Assembly: GCA_028023455.1 (NCBI GenBank)
Contig: JAQFVV010000063.1
Coordinates: forward strand, 6,122,794 to 6,186,793
DNA: 64,000 nt
DNA from: Epiperipatus broadwayi
Lineage: Eukaryota > Onychophora > Udeonychophora > Euonychophora > Peripatidae
Direction of reading: 5' to 3'
The translations under genes were made by a program, and so were the position numbers. Positions 1-14,500 of the stretch are shown here, in pieces. Below the pieces are notes generated by a model. It was not told where the DNA came from and made no database searches. It saw nothing but the letters and a program-made list of their open reading frames with translations. Position 1 is the first letter of the stretch. Each line of letters opens with the position of its first letter.

Positions 1-77
1 TTTGAAACATAATCATATTGTAATAAGAACAAATAATATTAATATCTACAACACCATAAAATAGTAGTAATAATAAC

Positions 78-273
<196 letters not shown>

Positions 274-439
274 CATTCTTCCAGCTGTCACCATGTGGAA
301 TTCTATTATGAATTAACTTTGTTTTACAGCACCTATGGCTTGATCTTGTGCTACATAATTTATAAGTTGCTATCCTAGTATACTACTGAATTAATGATTA
401 AATGAACAACAATCAAGATTAATTTAGTGACTGTAAATA

Positions 440-1260
<821 letters not shown>

Positions 1261-1286
1261 CTTTAAGTAATGAGTATGTGCTTCAT

Positions 1287-1437
<151 letters not shown>

Positions 1438-1860
1438 TAGGTTTCAAAAGGTCTTTATTGTCTCAAAAGAATAGAACATTACTGGTTACATAGTAAATTA
1501 ACTGCTACAAATTGATTACAAATTTTAACATTTACATTGTCATTTTTGATAGTCAGTTGATCCTTTCTGTGGCCTTTGCCATATCTCTGAAGAGACTTTA
1601 CAGCATATAATTTTCAACTGCAAGCCCAAGGAGCAGACTAGATGCATTCTTCAGGAGAAATATAGAAAACAAAACACTACAATGATGCAAATTATGCCAA
1701 CTTACAAAGGTAGGTCTGTACCAGCCATAAGGGCCTCAATGTCTGTCTTACAACATGCACTTTGGTGCACTAGGTGTGCATTCATAATGGGTAATAACCC
1801 CAGAAAGCATCCAGCCACATTTGAGAATAAGTTAATTAAAATTTAAGTTAGAGACAAGCA
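1438..1860 (-). mobile_element. 3' end of an unidentified retroelement
   Basis: Read on the minus strand, this stretch ends with a polyadenylation signal in CAATAAAGACCTTTTGAAAC followed directly by a TAA/AAT tail (1287-1437). The same arrangement closes the LINE remnant near 27060 (GAATAAAGTTCCTTTTTGAAAC, then ATC/ATA repeats). The body (GC-richer, 1560-1860) has no open frame that I recognise. It is probably the 3' UTR of a LINE or the SINE partner of that LINE. Confidence 0.5.
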
Positions 1861-2299
1861 GATCACCAGCCTGGATATTTATGCAGCTACTTGGTCCCTG
1901 CTCTGACCAACAGCAAAGTTATAAAGAATGGACAATCCAGTATATTATATGTAGACAAGAACTATGTTTTAAGCTCATGTAAATCCAGAAAGAACTCTAT
2001 CATTAATTTATTTATTATTATTAATCAAACAATACACATAAGAAAGATAAATACTCCAAACAAGATAAGCATGTGCTAGGAGTCTTTCTTAAGTTATTAA
2101 TTACAAACCAAAACAAAGTCAACAACAACAACTATTTTAAATAATATACATTACTATACATTATTATACTATAAATACTAAACAAATAAATCAAAACATA
2201 TAATATAAGAATAAATACAACCAAAGAGATATACGTATTAAATAAAACATATACATAATAATTAATCAATATATTACAGATGAGACAATAACCAAAAAA

Positions 2300-3640
2300 T
2301 AATTATTTTTATACATATAAAAAGATAAGCGATCAACATCTATTGAGCAGTCAGGAACAGAAGAACTAAAGAGCCTGAGTTTATTGTAATTAAATTGCCT
2401 AACACTGCTTTCTAAAAAAAATCTGGAACTGCCAGTTATAATATGTTAGCCAAATAGGTACTTATAATTGATACTTTACAACACAATAAAAAATGATGAC
2501 AATATATGTATATATATATATATATATATCATTAACAATTATAAAGTTATATAGTTTAAAAACAGATAACACACCAGAATTGATATATATATATATATCG
2601 CACAGTGGTCAATATAAGGTCTACCAAAAATAATACCTTTTGTATAATTTTGCAAAGTATATAATTGAGATAGTGAGTAATCAGTAGAGCCACCACAAAT
2701 GGAAATATAATATACTCTGATAACAAGCAAAATATCAAAGTAGATCTAGGAATTAATTTCCCCAGATAATAAAATAAATAATTAATTTTACATAACCGAG
2801 AACATAAGTAGATAATATGTTTAGTCCAAGATAACCTTGAATCAATATAGATGCCTAAATAGCAATAATCATCAACAAAACGAATATTACAGCATGTACA
2901 AATAATTTTGAATGAACATTATACTGACCACAAGTCCTAATACTAATTGAATGTGTGCAGCATTTATAAGAGACTAGAATACTCTGGTTTTATTACATTT
3001 AACAGTTAAAGAATTTATCACAAGCCAGTTACTTATTGATTTTAGATCTTTATTAATCAATTAATCCAGAATACTATATAAAACAGCACCACAAGACAAA
3101 GTAATATCATCAGCATACATAAACTTTTGAAATCAAAGACCAATTTAAAAATGTCATTTATATATATTAAAAATAGTATAAGCCAAGTACAGAACCTTGT
3201 TGAACTTTATGGTTAACGAATTCAAAATAATATCATAAATTTTAGTAGCCTGTCTCCTATTCTTCATGTAACTAACAACAAAGAAGCAAAATGACTTCTA
3301 AAATCATATGAACACAAATGACATATCAAAACAGTATAATTAAGAGAGGTAAATGCCTTGGAAAAATTCAAATAAACAACTGTTGTCTTGAGACCCTTAT
3401 CCAATGATAATGTCACATTATATACATGATTATAAATAGCATCTAAAGTATTCTTTCCAGCAACAAAGTCAAACTGTTGCACAGAAACCACTTTATAAAC
3501 ATTCAAAAATAATATCATCTTATTCTTAACTGCCATTTCAAATAATTTAACAAAAACAGATATTATAGAAATAGGTCTATAATTGCTAATAATCAAGGGA
3601 TCATCTTTTTTAAAAATGGGTGTAATATTTAAACAGAATT
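2300..3640 (-). pseudogene. LINE reverse transcriptase domain
   Basis: The open segment 3596-3264 starts with the strongly conserved NYRPISI box and contains FVAGKNTLDAI (family form F-R-x-G-x-S-T) and motif A (VYLNFSKAFTSLNY, family form DLSKAFDxV). The first Asp of motif A is replaced by Asn, so the catalytic site is lost. Downstream, after frameshifts, a GL/ILFLIYINDIF segment (motif B) and the remains of motif C and the palm/thumb can be followed to about 2540. A C-terminal piece (CGGSTDYSLSQL, about 2690-2640) and a basic tail follow to about 2300. The domain copies LINE RNA into the genome; this copy is inactive. Confidence 0.85.
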
Positions 3641-4019
3641 AAGCTGTTGCACATGCACTTTGAAGATTTTAAATATAAATGACTGAATACTAACAGTTCA
3701 AACACATGATAAAGTCTTTGGAAAAGATAGAGTGGCCATCTATCTTTTCGAACCAAAATGCTTTTGTATGGGAAAATCTTAAGTGTTTGAAAGTGAAAGC
3801 ATGAAGATATTAAATAATTACTTTAAATTACTTTTACATGCCTGAACGAATGATGCTAGTGAAATTTATTAGAATTTACGATACATCATTCTTATTTGAA
3901 ATAATAACCCCTATTTTCAAACATGCAGAAAATACACAAGAAGATAAAGATAGGTTAAACAAGTAAACTAAAACAGGTATAAAATTTATTATCTTTCATA
4001 ATTTGAGATGTTAATTTAT

Positions 4020-4433
4020 CTAATACAGAAGAATGAATATTTTTAAATCATCAATTAAATGGGATAACTGAACATCAGAAACATCTGAACAAAAGAAAAA
4101 ATCAGAAACAAGTGTAGAAGTCATATCATTAATAGATGGTACCATGTGTGGTCTATATGCAAAGAAATTATTAAAAAGATTGGCCACATATTTTTCATTA
4201 CCTTCTATCTTTAAAATGACATCATTATCCTTAACATACATAATAAGATTGGAAGATTTTTTAACCCAAGAATTTATTGCTTTATACTTGAAAGATTTAT
4301 TACAAAGAAATTTCCTATAATAACTTGATTTTGCTATGTTAATATCACATTTAATTTCTTTATTAATCAGCTTTAAGATAATGGAACTCGTAGAATGGTT
4401 TAATCTCTTTCTAAAATTATTTTTTTCAATCAA
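4020..4433 (-). pseudogene. LINE ORF2 linker between endonuclease and RT
   Basis: An open stretch of 137 codons is rich in Lys and Asn. It contains a YYRKFL...KSFKYKAINSWVKK-like segment and ends with KYVANLFNNFFA, which is the usual lead-in to the RT domain of Jockey-superfamily LINEs (the F-N-x-Y/F-F element just before the fingers). No catalytic motif is expected here. It is continuous in orientation with the endonuclease above and the RT below, so it is part of the same dead ORF2. Confidence 0.65.
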
Positions 4434-4639
4434 CTGATATGAAATCCACAGAGAACACTTTCTATTTTTATTATTTAATTTAATACATCAAGTAGCCCTG
4501 TCATTCAAAGAACAACAAATATTCTGTAATTTTAAAACAGCTTCATCAACATTATCAAATCAAAAATACAATCCCAGTTTTGAATAGATAATAAACCATT
4601 TAATTAAGCATGTGATAATTTATCAACATACCTGTAGCT

Positions 4640-5370
4640 AGTCAAATTAATTAACAGTCACAGACAATTTTAAAAAAAATTCAAAATGATCAGTAATATT
4701 TAATTCAGATACACCAAATTGAAACTTATAATCCTGATCAAGTCTAATAAAAATATGATCAAGCAGAGATTTACAAGTCGATGTTATATATGTAGGGGGA
4801 AAATTACCTGACCAAAACCATAACTATATAACAAATCCAGATATCCACAAATAGAAGTATGTTACCCACCCAAGAAATCAATATTTATATCACCAATCAT
4901 TACAATAGAAGAAGAACACAAATTAAATAAATTATAAAGTTCATAAGTAAAAGTTATAATAGAACTAGTACATGATCTATATATTGCTATTAATGAAAGA
5001 ACTCCATTTGGAAAATTAAATATTACTAATACCGATTCAGCAGTAGTAAAATTTAGAATCTCCTACATATAATTTAATCTATTTTTTATATAAACCATTA
5101 TACCTCCTGAGCATGAATAACAACATAGTGCAAGTAAACTCTTATAACCGTCCAAAACATATAAATATTGTTCCTCATAAGAAATCCATGTTTCAGACAG
5201 AATAATAATATAATTTATTTTAATTCCATTTAAACATATATTTAATTCAACAAAATGAGCTGTATACTATAAATATTCATATGAAAAATTGTTAAGTCTT
5301 TATAATCCGGAATGCTTTTAGATCGTATAGTAGACAATGGAAATCAGATCGAGGACAAATCTGCTTCATT
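4640..5370 (-). pseudogene. LINE APE-type endonuclease domain
   Basis: Translation of the minus strand gives the landmarks of an apurinic/apyrimidinic-like endonuclease. These are a DGYKSL-like segment followed by a serine/glycine-rich GGIMVYIKN segment (about 5160-5080), the GDINIDF box (near 4890; family form GDFN), and near the end SLLDHIF and ITDHFEF, which match the catalytic D-H and SDH positions. In LINEs this domain nicks target DNA to prime reverse transcription. Stops and frameshifts interrupt it at several points. It lies directly between ORF1 and RT, as expected for ORF2. Confidence 0.75.
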
Positions 5371-5399
5371 TTTTGCGTAAAGCGCAATTTAAATTACTT

Positions 5400-5913
5400 A
5401 CTACTCAAAGGTGAAGTAGAAAAGTAGCATTTTATTTCATTTTTTATAACAACATTAAAAAAATATCATTTTTAATATTTATTAAACCATTTTGAATAAA
5501 AAAACACACCTTGTATTTGATCACGCATTTTTTGCCTCACTTTCCAAAACAGCTGCCGGGTAGCCAAGGAAATCCGTTCATTAATGTAAATACATTGAGT
5601 ATTATTTTCCAAAGGTAAAATATTAGATACTAAAATGAAAGATTTCTTATTACGTATAAATGATATAGATATATTTCGAGAGTAAAACGAGCAACAACAA
5701 GTCCCTGTTTATTTAATTTAGCTTTAGTACGAAATACCTGTTCCAAACCACCGCTAGAAAAGCGTTCAACATTAAGCTTATTCGTTACTTTAGAAACAAC
5801 TTGCAACAAATCTTCATCATTTTGATAAGGAATACTCAGCAATTCAATTTTAAAGCCATTTGAAATCTTTCCAATGTCTTCACTTTATCCTTTAACACAC
5901 ACAGACACCCCCC

Positions 5914-5950
<37 letters not shown>

Positions 5951-6360
5951 TATGTTATATATATTATGTGCATCACAAGCAGAAGACAAACAAAAAATAT
6001 CCTAATTATTTTTATCAACCATTGAATGCAAAATTTTAAAATCAGCTTGCATTTTAGAAACAGTTTGTGTCAGCTCCAATAATGCTTTATGCATAACTGG
6101 TAACAACTGCAATTTTTCCATAATCTGTTGCAAAATTGAACTATCCTCTGTCGGAGTAGAATTTAATTTTACATTAGTAGTAGAAAAATAATCTCTACAA
6201 AAAGAACATCTCCAAGCTTGTCTTTTACCTACAGACATGCATCTGTATATATTTTTAGATAACGTTGAACATGCATAATGCATATTACAATTACAACCAT
6301 GACAAGAAATATAATTGCCATTTTAAAGCAATAAATTATCACAAATACCACACATATCCA
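5400..6360 (-). pseudogene. LINE ORF1 protein with PHD-type zinc finger
   Basis: Minus-strand reading from about 6355 shows a C4HC3 (PHD) pattern: CGIC, about 12 residues, CHGC, then HYAC, then after a basic stretch WRCSFC. One in-frame stop (6323-6325) lies between the first two cysteine pairs. A helical, probably coiled-coil stretch follows (6180-6002, rich in Leu, Met and Gln). After an AC/TA microsatellite (5909-5952) the frame resumes at 5842-5630 and continues as a basic region to about 5500. PHD-bearing ORF1 proteins are known from CR1-clade LINEs and are thought to bind nucleic acid or chromatin for RNP formation. The copy is not functional. Confidence 0.75.
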
Positions 6361-6475
6361 CGTTAAATATGTCAAGTCACTTTAGAAAACAAAAAATAGA
6401 ATAGAATTAAAAAAATCATATAATAACTAATAATATTAGCTAAATAGAAGAGATAGTAAAAATGAAGTCCACTAA

Positions 6476-6762
<287 letters not shown>

Positions 6763-6789
6763 GTCCATGCACCAACTTATTTTAACGTT

Positions 6790-9365
6790 ATCAAACCATT
6801 GGATTATATAATGTAAAACAAAGAGAATTGTTATTAAATATTGGAAATCAAAAAAATATATACAAACTGATTTGTAAATTCATCATCAAAGAATTTGACT
6901 TCAGAATATTCTTAGTGGAAAATATTTGAGATGGCATGAATTCAATATTGAAGAGAAATGATTTTTATATGCAGAAACAACAAAAGCCTCAATATTATTG
7001 CTGCAAAACAAAAGAAAAAAACATAATGATAATGTAAATAATTATTTTGGTAAAAATAGACCAGATTGCAAGATTTCATAGATTGACAATGAATGATTTT
7101 ATTAAATTAGACATACTAATGGATGTGTCACAAAAGCATATTTATGTAATAAAAGTAGCCCAGATAAAGAAAAGCTTAATCAGAATAATGGTGACCTTCA
7201 ATACAACAATACCTTAAGCTCTTGTTTTTCTCACTTAAATATTTTTTATTGCTCACTCAATTATTCTAATGATTATGGATATAAATTGCATACTCTAGAG
7301 ACTATCAAAAAATTTACAGTATAAAGCAATTAGCATAAACAACATGTGGAACTTTATACTATAAGCTGATAAACCTAATTCCAGATATATTATCAAAATT
7401 TTTGATGAACAACAACAAAAAAATAGATTTGAAAAAAAAACAATTTGCCCATGGATATATATGCATTAATTAAGATAATTTGGAACAGAAAAAGTTTATA
7501 AAAATAATTATAAAAAAACATCAATTTAAATTATGATATTAATGACTTAAAAATATTGGAGACTTTTAGGTTAATGCTAATGTTTCAGCCCACATATTTC
7601 AAAGTTTCACCTATACCAATCTTGAATAATAATTATCATTTTAAAGTGCAATTAATTCAAGTGGCTTCTCTATGCTAATCACTACCAGGAAACCAAGCTT
7701 TGACTGTAAGAAAAGAGATCTCATCATAAGTGTGAGTGCAAAAAATAAATGTCAACACTGGGAAATCAGAGCCAAATAAACACATCAGTATGGAAATAAT
7801 AATGATACAAATAATGTTGTGAATCATTTAGTAAGAGAAAGGACAATCAATGGTAAATTAATATTAACACCAATGTCTAGGATAATAATAACATACAATA
7901 TATTAGAATATGTTTTTATTCAAAGTCCCAAGTCTGTTCAAAACATTTCTCTACCACATAAAGACACTAGTGAAATCAATAAATAAATTCATAACATGAG
8001 GTTGTAATAAATTACAAGACATTATAAATGCAGTGATATCTGGTTTATCACACAGTCTTGGAAATAAATACATTGACTATGAAATGCAATCCAGATCACT
8101 CATCATTCAAGAAATAGAAAAGAAGTGGATTGCAAATTCCAGTGTTCAGTAAAGAGTATATACTGTGAGGCCTTGATTATGTCAAAAAAGTTAAAAAGTC
8201 ATTTCTAAGCTTTTCATGGTACGATGCATGTGATACCTTACATGAGAAGTCTGTCAACAAAACAGAGATAAGTGGGTCATGTTCAAATATGGTTATTTAT
8301 AAAACTCTGGAGTTGTTTCATGAGGGCTTACTATCTGTAGATAGAACTATTCAATTTAACATATATAAATTTCATTTATATTCTTGTCTTATTTATATTT
8401 GTACACAAACTTAGACAAATGTTAATAAAAATAGAGTTTATTAATATCAGAGGATAAAAATCAGCAAAAATATTATCAACTTAAAATGACTTCATAATAA
8501 TTACTTTGAAAAAAAAAAGTTGTTTTAGAATCAACTTACTGGCCATTTTTGTATATTTTTTGGAATTTTTTCTTTGTTGTATTTTTAATAAAAAAATTTT
8601 AATCATCAAAACTTCAAATTTTAATTTAATTTTATTAAAATTCTAAGTTTGATAATAAAAATAATCTTAAAAATAAAATGTCAACTTTGCAAAAAGAAAA
8701 ACATATATAATAATTTTAAGACAATGAACTTCAGAGAAGTTGTCAGTTTACAAATTCTTTAAATGTTTAATGGAATGACTTATTCTTTCATAAATTTATT
8801 CTTATTAATATTGAGAATCAATTTTCCAATTAAAAAAAAATTAAAAAAGGTAATTAAGAAAGATCATTTTCTGTCTGACATTATATAAATTTTGACAAAT
8901 TAGTTCTTTTTTAAATCAAATATATTCAAACAAAACCTATTTACAAATATGATATACTTATGAAAAAAAATTAATAATTTTATATAAAAAAAAGAAAAAT
9001 TGCAAAAATAAAATTATTTTTCTATAAATACCAGAGGTAAAGTTGTCTAAATGCAGAACATTTTTTTCTACAGAGAAATTTGCCTCTCTTTAATATAATG
9101 ATTACCGCTACCATCTAAACACAATAATTAAAATTAACATCTTAAGTATTAAATATTTTTCAGCTAAATTTTTATTGAAAACTTTAAATGGAAACTAGCT
9201 ATTGTAATTTTATATTGTAAATAACAACACTAAATGGAATTTTCTTAGTATTTACACTTTAAACTAAAAACACTAAAATTATATTTAAGTAGCAGGCTTT
9301 GAACTTATGATTTTTCAGTCTATATTTATCTTCCAATCCATTTCAAACAGCCAATACATATGTCA
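6790..9365. other. AT-rich sequence without recognisable genes
   Basis: No open frame above about 60 codons and no motif I recognise. Short LINE-like fragments may be present around 7700-8350, where the base composition is less extreme, but I could not match a domain. Simple poly-A and poly-T tracts are frequent. Confidence 0.5.
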
Positions 9366-9479
9366 ATTATTCTAGAAGTACTTTCAAGTACACATCTTAA
9401 AGTCTTTATCAACTATGTAACAGTGAATAATCAAAAGGAGACAACCTTTCACAATACCCATAGTTCAATTTAGATTTTC

Positions 9480-10445
9480 CACAATTTTGTTATTTTAACA
9501 TTTAATGATTGATGATTCATTAACACTTGACAATTTCTTGAAATCAACATAGCTTCTTTTATTTTACATTTATTGTAGCAACATTCAATTTGCACTATTT
9601 TTATATTTTGATAATCAAATTTAAATCCATATTGACAAGATTTATTATGATCAAGTATAACAGATGATGAAGATTTATTTACATCTATACCTGATTGTTT
9701 CTCTTTTTAAATTCTATTATGTAGAAGTGTATGCTCTTTTACTCTCTTCTCCAATGTACACTTAAATTCACCAATATACTGTAAGCCACAATTGCATATC
9801 AATGTATATATAATACAATTTTGAATAAAGTTTGAATTTCGAATTTTAGAAATGTTAAGTAATCTACTTATATTATTTGTTGAGAAAAAAGAAATATGAC
9901 CCAAACCATCATAAATTCTCCTAACAAACTTGACCTACTCATCTGATATAAATGGCATTAAAATCCATTTCATTTTGATATTATTTTTATTTTTAATTAT
10001 ATTAAACTGTTGATTCCTTTTAAATTTTTTATTAATATTAGTAATAACATTTTTATAATAACCAATTTTCAACAAATCATTAACAAATAAATGTACATTT
10101 TTTATTTTATCACTAGAATATTTGCATAATTTTTTGTTTTGAAATAAGAATGACTTCAATCCAGACAAATTATGACTTATAGGCACATGTGATTCATATG
10201 GAATAAAACCTCTAGTTTCAATTGGTTTAATTAACATAAAATAATCCAAATTGTATTCATTATGTGTAATCCAAGAATTTTATGGAATTGTAATTTTCTT
10301 GAATTATAACCCACTTTACATCCTTAATTTTATTTAATTCATTAAATAAATTGATTAGTAAATCTTGTTTTGCACAAATAAAAACATCATCCACATATCT
10401 ATGATATATTTTAATTTCTTGATATTTCAATTATTTTAAGATTTT
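9480..10445 (-). pseudogene. PLE protein, C-terminal part (left arm)
   Basis: Minus-strand reading starts just inside the palindrome with a YVDDVFIC RT motif C (about 10405-10380). It then has a broken palm/thumb region, the open stretch 10249-9935 (LIKPIETRGFIPYESHVP, then FLFQNKKLCKYSS) and the GIY-YIG part at 9904-9500 (GLQYIGE, then LEKRVKEHTLL). Stops lie near 9907-9950 and 9705. PLE proteins join RT to a C-terminal GIY-YIG endonuclease that nicks target DNA. The N-terminal half of the RT is absent because the copy is truncated at the inversion point. Confidence 0.8.
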
Positions 10446-10456
10446 ACTTTCATAAG

Positions 10457-11441
10457 TTGATAGATGAAAGTAAAATCTTAAAGCAACTGGAATATCAAGA
10501 AATTAAAATATATCATATATATGTGGATGATGTTTTTATTTGTGGAAAACAAGATTTAATAATCAATTTATTTAATGAATTAAATAAAATTAATGATATA
10601 AAGTGGCTTATTAATCAAGAAAATTACACTTCCATGAAATTCTTGGATATTAAAGTACCACATAATGAATACAATTTGGATTATTTTATGTTAATTAAAC
10701 CAATTGAAACTAGAGGTTTTATTCCATATGAATCACATGTGCCCATAAGTAATAAGTTGTCTGTATAGAAGTCATTTTTATTTTGGAATGAAAAATTATG
10801 CAAATATTCTAGTGATAAAATAAAAAATGTACATTTATTTGTTAATGATTTGTTGAAAATTGGTTATAATAAACATTCTATTACTAATATTATTAAAAAA
10901 AATTAAAAGGAATCAACAGTATAATATAATTAAAAATAAAAATAAGATCAAAATGAAATGGATTTCAATGCCATTTATATCGGATAAGCAGGGCAAGTTT
11001 GTTAGGAGAATTTATGATGGTTTGTGTCATATTGGTTTTTTTCTCAACAAATTACTTAACAATTCTAAAATTCGAAATTCAAACTTTAATCAAAATTGTA
11101 TTAAATATAAATTGATACATAATTTTGGCTTACAGTATATCGGTGAATCTAAGTGTACATTGGAGAAGAGAGTAAAAGAGCATACACTTTTATATAATAG
11201 AATACAAAAAGAGAAACAATCAGGAATAGATGTAAATAAACCTTCATCTGTTATATTTGATCATAATAAATCTTGTCAATATGGATTTAAATTTGGTTAT
11301 CAAAATATGCAAATTGTGCAAATTGAACGTTGCCACAATAAACGTAAAATAAAAGAAGCTATGTTGATTTCAAGAAATCGTCAAATGTTAATGAATCATC
11401 AATCATCAAATGTTAAAATAACAGAATTGTTGGAAATCTGA
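10457..11441 (+). pseudogene. PLE protein, C-terminal part (right arm)
   Basis: Open from 10457 with motif C (HIYVDDVFICGK, around residues 19-30) and a palm region ending at a stop near 10766. After a frameshift around 10900 a 193-codon frame (10860-11441) covers the rest: KRNQQYNIIKN, MKWISMPFISD, and then the GIY-YIG module with GLQYIGES and LEKRVKEHTLLYNRI. A Cys/His pair (DHNKSCQYGFKF) follows, and then the conserved C-terminal helix IKEAMLI. The 3' half is nearly intact. It differs from the left arm by scattered changes. It is inactive as it stands, because the front of the RT is missing. Confidence 0.85.
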
Positions 11442-11559
11442 ACTGAACTATGGGTATTGTGAAAGGTTGTCTCGTTTTGATTATTCACTGTTACATAGTT
11501 GATAAAGACAACAAAATGTATAGTCAAAAGTACTTCTAAAATAATATAATTTATATGAA

Positions 11560-14500
11560 TTTTACTCTATTTAGATATATATATTCTAACGCAATCCAAA
11601 GAATTGGACGTTTCTATCAATAATAAACGAGCTATTTCTAACCTAGTAAAATAAGTGATCGGCTTCCATTAAAGCGAATTCGGACAGCCTACCCTCTATT
11701 ACCTCATATTAGCTCGACGTTAGGTTAGTTATAATAATTCAGCTACAGAGATATGCAGTTCAGACAGAGATAGAATTAAAAAATTAATTATCATTAATAA
11801 AATAAATTTAAAAAAGCAATTTAGAATAAACTAACATTCTTTCTCTATCCAAAACACATTCTCTGAGCTGTAAGTACTTGCACTGTTCGACAATGATGAT
11901 GATGATTTTATGTCATTGTTAACATTACTGACTAAAATAAAACATTCAGCAATTTGCCAATATGATCTCAATATTTTATTATTATACAATCAGAAGTTTC
12001 AATCTCTTTAGCCATGCCACGCTTGTAATATTGATCATAATTAATCCATTCTTAATTTAAAAGCACTTATAATAATGACACTAATCTCAGGGTTCTCTGT
12101 TATATTTGATAAAATGCTCGGCAGTATTGTGTTGTCGCATATGACTGACATTCTGGTCGGCTATAGGAAACATTTACCTTATTAAATTCCAGGTGTCTTC
12201 ATCCACATATCAACTATTATAATATTTAACGAGATGATAACCATATTCAATAACAACGCATAATTTTGAATAATACAGCCCTCTTTAATCCAGAATCTCA
12301 ATCGGAATGATGAAAAGACAAGGGTGATTTTGTGTCCTTCCATCATCCATGATAACACAATAATTTAACTAAGATTTATTATTTAGACACTTCACTTAAA
12401 TGTGTATGGAACAATGTGCAACCAAAACCTACTAGTTTGGGGATAAAGTGATTTTACACACACATAAAATAAAATGTTCTGGTCTGAAGTTTCAATTCCA
12501 TAAATAATTCTTATTAAATTAAAAATATAATGAAATATTCTGATCTGCTTACAATTGTCTATCTGGGGTATTGAATTTGAGATTTCATAAATGATTTTGG
12601 ACTCAAGAAAGTATTGCAAGTATTATACCAATACACTTTTATTTAGCACATAAGAAAAATGACTCAAAACAGCTTGTAGCAAGACTATAATTTATTATTA
12701 AATTTTAACAATATTCTAATTTATTATTACAGTTTAACAAAACTATCCTTTAGGATTAACATAATAAACAAACATATACAATTTATTCGATCCCATATGG
12801 ATAAAACAAAATATACCTGACATTAATTCGTCTATACTTTTAGACTTGGATTCGAACTACTTCTTCATCTTCTTTTTACAATTATGCAAATTGAATATAA
12901 CAAAATAAATATTATTATCGATACATCAATTCCTCCGTTTAGTGTATCTTATATGAACGGCTGCTTAACTTTATTAACTAACTATTTGTTTTAAAATAAA
13001 AATAATCGGATTCTAGGCAATGCGTACAAACGATTATTACTATCTTATCTTTAACTAAATGATAGTTTTTATTTAGATAACTTATTATAATTTATGGGTT
13101 ATTTATCAGAAGTTACACTTATTATTTTTAATGTTTACCTTAATAACAACTAAAGTTGTTATACACACTGTTTTTCTCAGTATAAGTTATATTGTGAGTG
13201 CTACTTAATAATTAACCAGAATTAAACCTAGTATTTGAACCTCCATTGGCAAATAAAAATTTTTAAATCACGCAATTTTAAACTTACTCTTTCCATTGAC
13301 TTACGTGTGGATTACCAGCACTATGCCGTCGCACAGTCCAGACATTGATCATATATACTAGCACGCTATTTTTACTAAATGGATCGTAAGGAATTAACTT
13401 CCAGTATACCCGTTATCTTGCCATAACTTTCTGAATAAAACACAATATTCAACACCTTCCATGGGGGAATTATCTCTATTTTCTCATGAGGAATATGGAA
13501 TAATATTGTATGTCTGTAGAGTTAACTACTACATTAAATAGCTTGGTGGGTCCTTGCCTCTTACTTGGGCATAATCGGACGCACACCAAATATAATCCTC
13601 TCCTGGGATTTTAACGAATGAAATATATTAAATACGATATAAATCACTGATCGTCCAAACTCTGGGAAGCGATCATTTGGGTTATAACCATACCCGAATT
13701 CTAGATTTATTTATTCCCCTCATGAAAAATAAAGCTTTTGGGGAGATCATTTTCCATCCCACAAAATAGATACATTACAATTATTACTAATGCGAATATT
13801 AATCATATACTGATGCTATTCGGGGCAAGACAAGCAAATACACTAATTACACTAAATTTATGTTCCGGGGTATACTTAGATCAACGTCGGAACTCAATGG
13901 ATAACACAGAATACAACATAATAATTTTCACCTTTGCCAAAGAAACATTCAACAAGTAATTGGTAGTCTAGTATCTTAAATTTAATTAAGTGAATGCGTT
14001 AATAAAAAAAAATAATTGGGAATAAGTTCCGCAATTAACATAGTATAAATTTGTTTCAAACTTTAAATAAGTAATATTCTGTATAGCACTTTTCTTTAAT
14101 TACTTCTGATAATTTTAACTAGATATTTTACCTATTAAGTATCTGAATTTTTCTACTTTTACGCATTTAACATATAAATTTATACCCATAATTGCATATC
14201 ATAAGTAAACACATTTTATAAAAAAAATTTCCATGTCAAATATAAATTTAACCTAGAATAATTACAGGAAAACATACCTTTTTGATTACAAGGTCAGTTA
14301 AATACTACTTGACTATACAGTCTTTAACCTGTTGAAAAAAAAATACACATAATTTTACAAATTAAAAAAAAAATCATTACTTAACAAGTGCTTATTATTT
14401 TTCACTAGAAAAATGTTTTTTCCGTTGGGCAATTTATCTAAATGAAGAACTTGATACATTCGTCGTTCACGAAGCAAATTTAAAATAAGAAATACATTTT

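Larger units (their letters stand above)
1990..6400 (-). mobile_element. CR1/Jockey-like non-LTR retrotransposon (LINE), decayed
   Basis: A LINE about 4.4 kb long lies in reverse orientation. In element order it has a PHD-finger ORF1 (6360-5400), an APE-type endonuclease (about 5370-4640), a linker (4640-4000), a reverse transcriptase (about 3640-2540) and a C-terminal segment down to about 2300. Short ATT-rich words near 1990-2030 are a likely 3' tail. Every domain is broken by stops and frameshifts and by (TA)n insertions at 2506-2530, 2584-2599 and 5928-5952, so the copy is dead. ORF1 with a PHD finger followed by APE and RT is typical of CR1/L2/Rex1-related elements of the Jockey superfamily. 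I cannot place it more finely. Confidence 0.85.
9370..11555. mobile_element. two Penelope-like element 3' halves in head-to-head inverted arrangement
   Basis: The left arm (9370-10453) is the reverse complement of the right arm (10464-11555). The arms meet at a perfect 16-nt palindrome (10438-10453 and 10464-10479) with a 10-nt spacer. Each arm carries the end of the RT domain, the linker and the GIY-YIG endonuclease of a PLE, with coding running outward from the centre. The arms differ by scattered substitutions and small indels, so they have aged in place and are not a recent assembly fold-back. Inverted, 5'-truncated copies are a known outcome of PLE insertion. Confidence 0.85.

Noticed and set aside
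12850-12870. tRNA-like B-box (AGTTCGAATCC on the minus strand)
   Set aside because: No A-box, no cloverleaf; probably chance.
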